From contig NZ_JBNPOJ010000001.1 of the NCBI RefSeq assembly GCF_050315115.1, positions 124,001 to 188,000 on the forward strand: DNA of 64,000 bases, written 5' to 3'. This document shows, piece after piece, positions 26,001 to 33,395 of the stretch. The position numbers and the translations under genes were made by a program. The stretch is from Peptoniphilus_A sp022767005. GTDB lineage: Bacteria; Bacillota; Clostridia; Tissierellales; Peptoniphilaceae. The notes below the pieces were generated by a model that searched no databases, was not told the origin of the DNA, and saw nothing but the letters and a program-made list of their open reading frames with translations. Every line of letters starts with the position of its first letter. Positions within the stretch are counted from its first letter, which is position 1.

Positions 26001-27603
26001 GTCTTAATCCATCTAGACCTGCTCCATTAAAAGCTGGTTTACCTTTTTCGAATTTTGATTTTAATTCCGTAGAAATTTCTCCAGGATCTTTTTTATTCGG
26101 TTTCTTTAATGTATTCTCATAGGCGTAAATATAAATATCTGTATAACCTCCACCATATCTATGGTTTTCTTCAGATGACATTGTCTTTAATTCATCAAGA
26201 GTCTTAACTTCAATATCCATATTCCCTTCAGATGGATATTTTCCAATGTAGAAGTTTTTAAAACCTTCTTCTTGGGATAATTCTTCTAGCTTTGTCAAAA
26301 GCTCTGAATTTAATTCACCATATTTTTGACCTATTTTAAAATCATTTTGGACTGCTTCTTCTTTTATCTCAAAGTGTTTGCAACCCAATCTGTTATATCT
26401 ATAAACATAGACTGACGCTTTTCCATCAAGGTTCGGTGCTTTATAGTTCGGATCCGACCTAGTAATAGGTTTTAACTCGACATAATGAAAGCCATAAGGA
26501 CATTCATAAACCATATCCTTAGTTAATTTTGTTTTTAATAGCTCCTCAATTGTGTATTGCTTTCCAGTTTTTATCTGTTGCCATTTTTCAAAAATTTGTC
26601 CTGGTCCTACCTTTGGATTTGATAAAGCCTCTTTAATTGCCTTTACTTCTCCAAATTTTTGACCTGGATCAATTCTTAATCCATCTAGTCCGCTGATTCC
26701 AGTGCCTAGTAGTGCAGGTTTACCTCTTTCATATTTGCCTTTCTGACCCTGCCTTGGATTAGTTAATTTTTTTAAAGTTTGTCCCTTATCTATTTTTGGA
26801 TTTTCTGGCTTCGGTTCTGTCGGTGTTGGCTTCGTCTCTTGATTATTTGTTTTTGGTACTTCAGTTTTATTATTATCACTATAATCATAAAAGTAAACGT
26901 AATCCCTATATGGACGCTTTCTACCACTTGCCAAACTTATACTTTGGTTATTCTTTGGTTTTTCACTTTCTTTTTTTACTTCTTGATTTTGATTTTTCAA
27001 AAGTTCCAAGGAATTATATAGTGATACAAATGCTATTTCCCTTATTGCAGGTTTATTATAGTCTTTAATTTCAACACCAGTATCTTTTCCTATTATTTTT
27101 TCTTCTTTAGCCCAGCTTATATAACTATCTGGCCATTTGGCATCTTTAATCATCTGGTCGCTGAGATTCTTTTTGCTAGCTACTACTAATATCTTTATTA
27201 GTTCCGCATAAGTAATATTATTATCTGGCTTAAAAGTTCCATCAGGATAACCCTCAATCAAATACTTACCATTTGGCATCTTAATCTGAGATGCAGCTTG
27301 AATGACGCCATTTGCCCAATGATTTTGACCAATGTCAGAATATTTTGATTTTACATTAGAAAGTCTTTTTGCCTCTTTTTCATATCCTAGAGCATAAATT
27401 ACTATCTTCGTAATTTCACTACGCTTAATTGGTTTATCAAGGTTTAAATTCCCCTTTTCATCTCCAACTACTATCTTCAATTGTTTTAGCTTTTCTACTT
27501 TACCTTGATTATTTCCTATATCATTGGCATAGACTAATGTCGATCCCAAGCTAGTAAACATCATAAGGATTGCTATACTAAAAGCTATTATCCTTTTTCG
27601 CAT
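23029..27603 (-). CDS. Large modular surface protein with N-terminal SLH domains and two alternating repeat types
   Basis: About 1524 residues from ATG 27601-27603, which has AAAAGGAGG upstream; an outer TTG at 27633 precedes that site. Signal peptide 1-29 (about), then three SLH domains to about 215 (NHWANGVIQAASQIK, YPDGTFKPDNNITYAE are diagnostic). The rest is modular. Type A, three copies, starts near KPALLGTGISGLDGLRI and contains W-x-x-x-x-T-G-K-x-Y-T/S-x-E-E-L/I-L. Type B, four copies of about 100 residues, runs from V-x-V/I-Y/W-x to I-Y-I-Y-A-x-x-D/E-N with FYIxRAxxxx in the middle. A Pro/Gln/Glu spacer and a C-terminal IMPKSDVLVEAVE sheet module (also present near 790-800) complete it. 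It is anchored by SLH domains to the wall. No enzyme motif is seen; adhesin or surface-layer role is inferred. Confidence 0.85.
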   Translation of the reverse strand: MRKRIIAFSIAILMMFTSLGSTLVYANDIGNNQGKVEKLKQLKIVVGDEKGNLNLDKPIKRSEITKIVIYALGYEKEAKRLSNVKSKYSDIGQNHWANGVIQAASQIKMPNGKYLIEGYPDGTFKPDNNITYAELIKILVVASKKNLSDQMIKDAKWPDSYISWAKEEKIIGKDTGVEIKDYNKPAIREIAFVSLYNSLELLKNQNQEVKKESEKPKNNQSISLASGRKRPYRDYVYFYDYSDNNKTEVPKTNNQETKPTPTEPKPENPKIDKGQTLKKLTNPRQGQKGKYERGKPALLGTGISGLDGLRIDPGQKFGEVKAIKEALSNPKVGPGQIFEKWQQIKTGKQYTIEELLKTKLTKDMVYECPYGFHYVELKPITRSDPNYKAPNLDGKASVYVYRYNRLGCKHFEIKEEAVQNDFKIGQKYGELNSELLTKLEELSQEEGFKNFYIGKYPSEGNMDIEVKTLDELKTMSSEENHRYGGGYTDIYIYAYENTLKKPNKKDPGEISTELKSKFEKGKPAFNGAGLDGLRLDIGERFDSRDDVKSALTNPKPAPGYKFIKWKLKETGKEYSIEEILKLTLTSNMIEDCPTGYKYINIEMITEKDPNYVAPEQDTDKLSNEVSVHIWRTSRAGCKHYDSGEIYVQDKFTIGKPYSQLDSKTLKVLDKLSKQYRHHSIYIARAEGADGKDRDIRFQNVGNGPANLKALLETVSSNEHRYGAGNPNIYIYFYDNPYNSNLDNKQDPTPPEVIEGEKYNISIDGKGIMFFVKADYETNYIQGKFDYPANSKILIKFGSNMTATGKKVDGWKVVSTGGENIKVEYPEGDFPYFIMPKSDVTISPILVDENVTPQPQPEPQPEPTPQPEPQPQPEPQPQPQPEPDLPGSVELGESVNIIGGIDPNTNKNLEIRINQKFGDVDKVKNAILNFEAGEGMEVAAWQIEKTGKVYTTEELLNLRVTEDMIKRSEWDDYEMHLNPQLQVKGQKADKKELKEKVESAKKLDLSGYTSDSANKLKDTIKRAEKILKLENPAITEISVELFNLEQFEKGLVSKDNKHTVSFTSTESNTYTHCLYGTEDYIEKWKNASYEINDDKKSNVEYSGGPAGEYRTNHYKEMSFMRGTTLDVSPESSIYIRVALSTGDGKTLKQILVNNEPIVFEREKDPITGIAGYETKPIKIKIDKDTTIKTIFVDEQEEEIKEPVPMKVFIFSDEQENVQEDFMTDQPLSNLNESMKETLTKLANKPGFKYFFIHREPISSATRNDTIIGNLEKLFAYSLKESDEYDDGQYKGQVYIYASIDSNSINNTPEEDESEINKEAVNVKVHIYDWNSVTNKATKHLTQENFQTGQKYALLNKDMLDKLKSLSQTPGFRYFYIARAKTNEAQKHNDIIFNKKANSYEELLDYVSKESDQYNTTDFKTQIFIYASIGKPGESSGKSEDESSNQGSKLYSVETKGAIRFGDGQWIEEALPGTKIYVEVTNFGKKKCKLKVTAKGKSIEVKTDAEGKAYFIMPKSDVLVEAVEIK
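23330..24010 (-). repeat. Type B protein repeats, copies 3 and 4
   Basis: Two adjacent copies of the roughly 100-residue type B module encoded in the C-terminal third of the SLH repeat protein. Each has V-x-I/V-Y/F, F-x-T-x-Q/G, L-N-x-x-M/L, a P-G-F-R/K-Y-F-Y/F-I core, then Y-x-x-x-Q-V/I-F/Y-I-Y-A-S-I. The DNA copies are diverged, so this is an old duplication. Confidence 0.7.
24958..25051 (-). repeat. Pro/Gln/Glu low-complexity repeat
   Basis: DNA made of TGGTTGAGG/TGTGGTTCTGG-like units encodes a spacer of P-Q, P-E and P-T dipeptides (about 35 residues) between modules of the SLH repeat protein. Such extended Pro-rich spacers push surface domains away from the wall. The repeat is prone to slippage in steps that keep the frame. 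Confidence 0.8.
25400..26440 (-). repeat. Type A and type B protein repeats, first two pairs
   Basis: Encodes B1 (about 26110-26430), A2 (about 25780-26050) and B2 (about 25400-25740) of the SLH repeat protein; A1 lies just upstream (about 26480-26730) and A3 near 24670-24900. A and B alternate as A1-B1-A2-B2, so the ancestral unit was probably an A-B pair of about 220 residues. Copies B1 and B2 share a lone Cys in R-x-G-C-K-H. Confidence 0.65.
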
Positions 27604-27622
27604 TAAAAAATTCCTCCTTTTA

Positions 27623-27650
27623 AATGATAACAATAATTGATATCATTATT
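27623..27650. promoter_or_regulatory. Inverted repeats in the SLH repeat-protein promoter
   Basis: AATGATA (27623-27629) and TATCATT (27641-27647) form a perfect 7-base inverted repeat spaced 11. The overlapping AATAAT/ATTATT arms add a second dyad. Parts resemble Fur-family boxes (TAATGAT on the minus strand with 4 of 7 matches in the partner arm). It sits between a TATATAAT -10-like element and the ribosome binding site. Confidence 0.4.
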
Positions 27651-27932
27651 ATATATAACATTATTTTTGTTAGTTAAATAAACTTTGATAAATTTATTAA
27701 ATAAGTGTAATTTATTTAATTTTTTTACTTTTTTGAATCCTAGCTTATAAGAAGTTCCAAAGAAAATTTAGTAAAAATTAAAGCAAATGTAAAATATTTA
27801 TTTAGAAAAATTAAGAATGCTTTATCTACTAGCTACAATAAAGGAAAATTTAAAAATATTTAACTCATAATTAAGATAATTAAGAAAATTACTAGAGATT
27901 TTTTAATCTCCCTTTATGATTTTTTTCATGCT

Positions 27933-27961
27933 AAAAAAATATGGCTTTGGCAATAAACCAT
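27933..27961 (-). terminator. Second terminator-like hairpin downstream of ftsH
   Basis: Minus strand ATGGTTT/AAAGCCAT stem (one G-U pair) followed by ATTTTTTT. It lies about 50 bases past the main ftsH terminator and may be a backup. Confidence 0.6.
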
Positions 27962-28009
27962 AAACCATATCATTAATTATCTCCTCCAACACTTTTAGCA
28001 AAGACCCAT

Positions 28010-28055
28010 AAAAAAAGTGATGAGCATAATAGAATTATCTATCATGCAACATCAC
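28010..28055 (-). terminator. Terminator of the dnaX-ebfC-recR-ftsH region
   Basis: Minus strand GTGATG-tt-GCAT ... ATGC-t-CATCAC stem with inner pairs GATAG/CTATT, followed by T7, about 95 bases after the ftsH stop. Confidence 0.75.
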
Positions 28056-28147
28056 CCTTATATAAAATATTAATTTGAATATAATTAGTATTAATGAGAA
28101 AATCTTGAACAATATTATATTCTTATCTTAAATAAGATTTTAAAATA

Positions 28148-30046
28148 TTACTCTTCACTATTATCTTCTTTACTATCTTGACTTTCTTCTTGAATTTCAA
28201 CTTGCTCTTCTTTATTGTCATATTCCTTCAAAATGTCCATGAATTCTTCGCCAGTAATTGTTTCTTGTCTTAAAAGATACTCTGAAATTGCGTGAAGTGC
28301 TTTAATATTTTCTTTTAAAATTTCACGAGCTTTGTCATGGGCATCGCTAATAATTTTTTGAACGGCTTCATCAATTTCATATTGAGTTTGTGGTGAACAT
28401 TGAAGTGAAGTATCTCCACCAAGATATGCGTTTGTCATAGACTCAAGTGCAACAAAACCAAACTCATCTGTCATACCAAATCTAGTTACCATTGCTTTGG
28501 CAATTTTTGTAGCCTTTTCAATGTCATTTGAAGCGCCACTTGTTCTTATGCCAAAGATTAATTCTTCAGCTGACCTTCCTCCAGTTAAAGTTACTATGCT
28601 ATTAATTGCATCTTCCTTTGACATAAGGAATTTTTCTTCTTCATCAACTTGCATAGTATAACCTAATGCACCTGAAGTCCTTGGGATAATTGTAATCTTA
28701 TGAACTGGTGCAGAATCCTTTTGCTTTGCAGCTACAAGAGCATGGCCAACTTCATGGTAAGCTATAATTCTCTTTTCCTTTGGAGAAATAACCGCATTTT
28801 TCTTTTCATAACCGGCAAGGACAACTTCTACAGATTCTTCCAAATCTCTTTCGCTCATTTTATCCCTGCCTTCACGAACTGCACGAAGGGCTCCTTCATT
28901 TACCATATTGGCAAGATCAGCACCACTTGCTCCTGCAGTTGCACGAGCGATTTTGTCATAATCTATGCCATCTTCTTTCTCTATATTCTTAGCGTGTACC
29001 TTTAAAATTGCTGTCCTTCCACTTAAATCTGGAAGTTCAACAGGGATTCTTCTATCGAACCTACCCGGTCTTAATAAAGCTGGATCAAGAGAATCAGGTC
29101 TATTAGTTGCAGCAAGAATTACCACTCCTGCCTTTGCATCAAATCCATCCATTTCAGAAAGGAGTTGGTTAAGAGTTTGTTCTCTCTCATCATTTCCTGA
29201 AAATCCAGCTCCATCTCTCTTCTTTCCAATTGTATCAATTTCGTCAATAAAAATTATACAAGGAGCCTTTTCCACAGCTTGTTTAAATAAATCTCTAACC
29301 TTTGCAGCGCCAAGACCTACAAACATTTCAACGAAAGCTGAACCAGATATTGAAAAGAAGGGTACTTCTGCTTCACTTGCCACAGCTTTTGCAAGAAGAG
29401 TTTTTCCAGTTCCTGGAGGTCCTACTAAAAGTGCTCCCTTAGGTAATTTTGCTCCGATTTTTGTATATTTTTTTGGATTGTGTAAAAAATCTACAAGTTC
29501 TGATAAAGCTTCCTTTGCTTCATCTTGACCTGCCACATTTTCAAACTTTATTCCATCAGTTGATTCCACATAAATTTTTGCACCACTCTTTCCAAAATTC
29601 ATTGGACCAACATCGCCCATTCTCTTAAATATAAATTTTGAAAGAAATAGCCAAAAAGCAATAAAAATTGCAAAGGTAGCTACTGTTGAAATTATAAAAG
29701 ACAATACTGGGTTCATCTCAGCTTTATAAACTTGTGCAGATTTTACATCTTTATTAACTAGTCTATCAACTAAATTTGGATCGTACATCCTATTAGTTTG
29801 ATATTTTATCTTTTTCCCGTCTTTTTCTACTTCAAAGGCAATAGTTTTGTCTCTTACCTCTGCCTTCTTAACTTCACCCTTGTTGATCATATTTACAAAG
29901 GATACATAATCAGTTTCCTTTATATCAGACCCTTTATTTAATTTGGGAACTAAAAATATAGCGACTACATAAAAAATTACTATCGCCAAAATTACATAGA
30001 GAATTGTGGGAATGTATTTATTAAAATTATTTTTATTATTAGACAA
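28148..30046 (-). CDS. ftsH: ATP-dependent zinc metalloprotease FtsH
   Basis: 632 residues. Two membrane helices at about 12-32 and 112-135 flank an extracytoplasmic domain. The AAA+ module has Walker A GPPGTGKTLLAKA, pore loop FVEMFVG, Walker B IIFIDEID and the SRH GRFDRRIPVELPD. The zinc site is HEVGH (about residue 427). It degrades misfolded membrane proteins and selected regulators. The C-terminal tail is short and acidic. It lies 54 bases downstream of recR and may share the dnaX transcript. Confidence 0.97.
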   Translation of the reverse strand: MSNNKNNFNKYIPTILYVILAIVIFYVVAIFLVPKLNKGSDIKETDYVSFVNMINKGEVKKAEVRDKTIAFEVEKDGKKIKYQTNRMYDPNLVDRLVNKDVKSAQVYKAEMNPVLSFIISTVATFAIFIAFWLFLSKFIFKRMGDVGPMNFGKSGAKIYVESTDGIKFENVAGQDEAKEALSELVDFLHNPKKYTKIGAKLPKGALLVGPPGTGKTLLAKAVASEAEVPFFSISGSAFVEMFVGLGAAKVRDLFKQAVEKAPCIIFIDEIDTIGKKRDGAGFSGNDEREQTLNQLLSEMDGFDAKAGVVILAATNRPDSLDPALLRPGRFDRRIPVELPDLSGRTAILKVHAKNIEKEDGIDYDKIARATAGASGADLANMVNEGALRAVREGRDKMSERDLEESVEVVLAGYEKKNAVISPKEKRIIAYHEVGHALVAAKQKDSAPVHKITIIPRTSGALGYTMQVDEEEKFLMSKEDAINSIVTLTGGRSAEELIFGIRTSGASNDIEKATKIAKAMVTRFGMTDEFGFVALESMTNAYLGGDTSLQCSPQTQYEIDEAVQKIISDAHDKAREILKENIKALHAISEYLLRQETITGEEFMDILKEYDNKEEQVEIQEESQDSKEDNSEE

Positions 30047-30100
30047 ACTTTTCCCCTTTCTAAAAATTTTAAAAGAAAAAATTGGGACAATGTCCCAAAA

Positions 30101-30703
30101 TTAATCTAGTCTTCTTCTATTTTCCATTGCCGTTTGAATTGTTATCTCGTCATAAAACTCAAGATCGCCTCCAACAGGCAGTCCATATCCTATTCTTGAA
30201 ATTGTAATGTCAAAGTCTTTTAGAACATTTTTTATATAAGTTGCAGTTGCATCGCCATCAACTGTTGGATTAGTTGCAACTATTATCTCTTTAATATTTC
30301 CCCTTTTAACTCTGTCAATTAATTCTTTAACCTTGACATCTTCTGGAGTCTTGCCCTTTAAGGGAGATATTACTCCATGAAGGACATGGTATTTTCCACG
30401 GAAACTAAGAGATCTTTCCATTGCCTCGACATCTTTTGGGCTTTCAACTACACAAATAACTGAATCATCCCTTGCCTTGTCAGAACAAATTTCACAAGGA
30501 TCACTATCTGCATAATTCATGCAAATGGAACACTTAACTGTATTTCTTTTAGCGGAAAGAATTGCATCTGAAAGATTTTCCACTTCATTTTCATCAAGTC
30601 CAATAATGTAATAAGCAAGCCTTTGAGCAGTTTTTGAACCAATCCCAGGAAGTCTATTCAACTTTTTTATCAAGTCTTCAATAGGACCAACTTCTTTATT
30701 CAT
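30101..30703 (-). CDS. recR: Recombination mediator RecR
   Basis: 200 residues. Helix-hairpin-helix LNRLPGIGSKTAQRLAYY (about 14-31), a four-cysteine zinc finger (CSICMNYADSDPCEIC), then a TOPRIM domain ending in VATNPTVDGDATATYI. It works with RecO (also in this window) to load RecA at gaps. Start is 1 base after the ebfC stop. The dnaX-ebfC-recR order is conserved in Firmicutes. Confidence 0.97.
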   Translation of the reverse strand: MNKEVGPIEDLIKKLNRLPGIGSKTAQRLAYYIIGLDENEVENLSDAILSAKRNTVKCSICMNYADSDPCEICSDKARDDSVICVVESPKDVEAMERSLSFRGKYHVLHGVISPLKGKTPEDVKVKELIDRVKRGNIKEIIVATNPTVDGDATATYIKNVLKDFDITISRIGYGLPVGGDLEFYDEITIQTAMENRRRLD

Positions 30704-30704
30704 C

Positions 30705-31046
30705 TTATAGCCCCGGAATATTTAATCCACCAGTTAATTTGCCCATTTGAGAATTCATTTTACTTTCAGCACTTCTCATAGCTTCGTTTACTGCAGCTAC
30801 AATTAAATCTTCAAGCATTTCAACATCCTCTGGGTCAACTGCATCTTTGTCAAGTTTAATAGAAATAAGTTCTTTATTTCCATTAACAGTTGCACAAACT
30901 GCACCGCCTCCAGAAGTCGCAGAAATTTCTTCATTTGCTAAATTTTCTTGCATTTCCTCCATTTGTTTTTGAAGCTTCTCAATTTGTTTCATCATATTAT
31001 TTCTTCCGCCTCCGCCTGGGAAGCCGTTAAATCCACCTCTAGCCAT
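30705..31046 (-). CDS. ebfC: Nucleoid-associated protein YbaB/EbfC
   Basis: 113 residues with a Gly/Asn-rich start (RGGFNGFPGGGGRNN), a coiled-coil IEKLQKQMEEMQENL and the conserved SGGGAVCATVNGNKEL. Dimeric DNA-binding tweezer protein, placed as usual between dnaX and recR. Confidence 0.95.
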   Translation of the reverse strand: MARGGFNGFPGGGGRNNMMKQIEKLQKQMEEMQENLANEEISATSGGGAVCATVNGNKELISIKLDKDAVDPEDVEMLEDLIVAAVNEAMRSAESKMNSQMGKLTGGLNIPGL

Positions 31047-31054
31047 ATTTCCTC

Positions 31055-32731
31055 CTAAATTTCTTCTATATTATTTTTTCCAAATATTTCTTCTAATTTG
31101 TCTATACCACTTTTTTGTAACTTCATCCTAACATCAATATCTATGCCATAGATATCCTTTAAAAGATCTGGTAAAATATTTTTTCTTTCGGAATCAGAAC
31201 AAAAGTTATAAAAAAACTCATGCTCTTCTTTAAATGCAATTTCTAAAATATTGTCTTGAAACTTCATTGGTTTTCCAAAGGCAATATTTCTACCGAAACC
31301 ATTATATTTTCTAGAAATTAATTCTTGACATAATTTTTGCCAATCACTATTTATTTTTTCAAGAGTTATAGTTGCACCTTCATTATGAACTTTACCATTG
31401 TCCTCTATTATATCAGATTGATTTGATTTTTCAATTGAAGCATTATCTTTGAGGTCATTTATATTAGCATCACTTTTCATATCATTAACAATGCTTTTAT
31501 TTAATTGATTTTCAACATTTGTTGTTTTAACTGAATTATTATTGACAATGTCCTTTGAAAAATCTTTAAAAGAATTTAATGCAAAATTTACATCGCCAAA
31601 GGAATTAATTTTTTCTTCCAAAGCCTTAACTCTAAGTGCTAAATCATCTTTAATAACTCTATTGCAAATTTTTATTGCATTCATCTCAAATACAACACGC
31701 TTGTTGTCTGCATACTTTATTTCCACTGATAAATTTTTTAAAATATCAATAATTATTAAAAGTTCCTCAAGATCAACTTTTGCAGCAAGCTCTCTAAACT
31801 CATTTAAATAAGTTGTGTAGACAATTTTATTGGGATCTTTTAAAGTTTTTACAAGTAAAAGATCTCTAAAATGGCTCAAAATTTGTGAAGCAAGAGTATT
31901 GAATTCCACTCCCTCTTTATAAATTTCATCAATTGCAAAAAGTGACTCACTTACATTTTTTTCTACCAATGCTTTTGAAAGTGAAAATAATAATTCTGAA
32001 GATGATATGCCTAGAACTTCCATTGCATCTTTCAGCGTTATATGTTCCTTATTTTTTGTAAGAAGTTGATCTAAAACCGAAAGTGCATCTCTCATTGCAC
32101 CATCAGCTGATTTTGCAATAAGTGTAAAAACTTCATCATCACAGGATTTTTTTTCAAGAGAAGTAATTTTTTTCAAATTCTCTGTAATTTCTTCTATGGA
32201 TATTCTTTTGAAATTAAATTTTTGAGATCTAGATAAAATAGTTGCTGGTATTTTTTGGATTTCTGTAGTTGCAAGTATAAAAATCAAATGTTTTGGCGGT
32301 TCTTCCAATATTTTTAAAAGTGCATTAAAGGCGCCCTTTGATAACATATGAACCTCATCTATTATGTAAACTTTATACTTAAGAGATTGAGGCGGATAAA
32401 TTACTTTTTCCTTTAATTCCCTTATGTCATCTACTCCATTATTACTTGCAGCATCCATTTCAACTACATCTAAAACTGATTCTTTTAAAATTTGTTTGCA
32501 ATTTTCACATTCATTGCATGGATTTCCATCAACTGGATGAAGACAATTTACTGCACGAGATAAAATTTTTGCAGCAGAAGTCTTTCCCGTTCCCCTAGTA
32601 CCTTGAAATATATATGCGTGACTAATTTCTCCTGTTTTTACCTGATTTTTTAGTGAAGCTTTTACTGCTTCCTGACCACACATTTCATCAAAAGTCTGTG
32701 GTCTATATTTTCTATATAATGCTTTATACAT
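31055..32731 (-). CDS. dnaX: DNA polymerase III gamma/tau subunit
   Basis: 558 residues. Clamp-loader ATPase with QGTRGTGKTSAAKIL (P-loop), four zinc ligands in CLHPVDGNPCNECENC, the DEVHMLS Walker B box and the SRSQKF sensor. The C-terminal region (about 370-558) is lysine/asparagine-rich and variable, as expected for tau. No obvious programmed frameshift heptamer (A-AAA-AAG) was picked out by eye. First gene of the replication/recombination unit; a short leader separates it from the divergent lipoprotein gene. Confidence 0.95.
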   Translation of the reverse strand: MYKALYRKYRPQTFDEMCGQEAVKASLKNQVKTGEISHAYIFQGTRGTGKTSAAKILSRAVNCLHPVDGNPCNECENCKQILKESVLDVVEMDAASNNGVDDIRELKEKVIYPPQSLKYKVYIIDEVHMLSKGAFNALLKILEEPPKHLIFILATTEIQKIPATILSRSQKFNFKRISIEEITENLKKITSLEKKSCDDEVFTLIAKSADGAMRDALSVLDQLLTKNKEHITLKDAMEVLGISSSELLFSLSKALVEKNVSESLFAIDEIYKEGVEFNTLASQILSHFRDLLLVKTLKDPNKIVYTTYLNEFRELAAKVDLEELLIIIDILKNLSVEIKYADNKRVVFEMNAIKICNRVIKDDLALRVKALEEKINSFGDVNFALNSFKDFSKDIVNNNSVKTTNVENQLNKSIVNDMKSDANINDLKDNASIEKSNQSDIIEDNGKVHNEGATITLEKINSDWQKLCQELISRKYNGFGRNIAFGKPMKFQDNILEIAFKEEHEFFYNFCSDSERKNILPDLLKDIYGIDIDVRMKLQKSGIDKLEEIFGKNNIEEI

Positions 32732-32914
32732 TTTCTCACCTAAAATAATTATACATGAAAAAATTTTTTATTAAATTACTTTTAAAGTTTTTGCAAATTC
32801 TTTTTTCTCTGATTTCCAAAATTTTTAACATCATCTTCACACAATTATCACATACTAAATATATTATATAGGCAAATCAAGAAACAAGAAGTTTCAATAG
32901 GAGGATTTATTAAA

Positions 32915-33211
32915 ATGAAAAATTTAAAGAAAATAGCAAGCGTTGGAATGATTTCTGTATTAATGTTAGGTATGGTAGCATGCCAAGGTTCTAACAGCAA
33001 AAAAGAAGAAGCTGCTAACGCTAAAAACCAAGCAGTAGAAAAACAAGCTGAAGCTAACAAAGCTAAAGTTGAAGCTAATGCTAAAGAAGCTGAAGCTAAC
33101 GTAAAAGCTGACGAAGAAAAAGCTAAAGAAGAAGTAAACGCTAAAGCTGATGAAGCTAAAACTGAAGAAGCAACTACTAATGCTGCTCAAACTGAAGAAA
33201 AAGCAAAATAA
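32915..33211 (+). CDS. Small Ala/Glu/Lys-rich lipoprotein, probably abundant
   Basis: 98 residues. Signal peptide with lipobox MVAC (Cys about 23). The mature part is almost entirely Ala, Lys, Glu, Asn and Thr in KAxxEAN-like heptad-compatible repeats, predicted to be one long helix or coiled coil reaching from the membrane into the wall. Codon use is sharply biased (GCT, GAA, AAA, GTT) compared with neighbours, an AGGAGG site is present and a very strong terminator follows; all suggest high expression. Convergent in style with Lpp-like spacer lipoproteins, but no homology claimed. Confidence 0.8.
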   Translation: MKNLKKIASVGMISVLMLGMVACQGSNSKKEEAANAKNQAVEKQAEANKAKVEANAKEAEANVKADEEKAKEEVNAKADEAKTEEATTNAAQTEEKAK

Positions 33212-33227
33212 TTTTAGCTTAACTTTT

Positions 33228-33257
33228 ATAAGGAAGCCTTTCGAGGCTTCTTTTTTT
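33228..33257 (+). terminator. Strong terminator of the small lipoprotein gene
   Basis: AAGGAAGCCT-ttcg-AGGCTTCTTTTTTTT: stem capped by a stable TTCG tetraloop and followed by T8. Confidence 0.95.
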
Positions 33258-33395
33258 TCATAAATTTATTGCTTTAAAATTTTTACTTTTAATCACAATG
33301 ACTTTTCTATTCTTTTATTTACTACATAAAAGATTTATAGGTCATAAAAAATATGTTATAATATTTTAATAGAATTAATGAAAGAAGGTGCTACA

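Larger units (their letters stand above)
27604..28147. other. Intergenic region between ftsH and the SLH repeat protein
   Basis: 544 bases, very AT-rich, no credible protein gene. It holds the ftsH terminator (28010-28055), a second minus-strand hairpin with T-run (27933-27961), and the SLH gene promoter with a TATATAAT -10-like sequence and an AATGATA-N11-TATCATT inverted repeat (27623-27647). A short plus-strand hairpin, GAGATT/AATCTC at 27895-27910, lacks a clean T-run. The middle part (27660-27890) shows nothing I can name. Confidence 0.5.

Noticed and set aside
27895..27910. GAGATT/AATCTC hairpin on the plus strand
   Set aside because: Six-base stem with no upstream plus-strand gene and interrupted T-run; likely chance in AT-rich DNA.
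28965..29528. 187-codon plus-strand open frame opposite ftsH
   Set aside because: Lies wholly inside the strongly supported ftsH gene on the other strand; composition and lack of a ribosome site mark it as a shadow frame.
31055..32731. Programmed frameshift in dnaX giving a short gamma subunit
   Set aside because: No A-AAA-AAG-type slippery heptamer with a hairpin was convincing by eye, so not reported as a feature.
32732..32914. Signal-recognition-particle RNA often found beside dnaX
   Set aside because: No SRP Alu/domain IV (GGAA tetraloop) pattern in these 183 bases.
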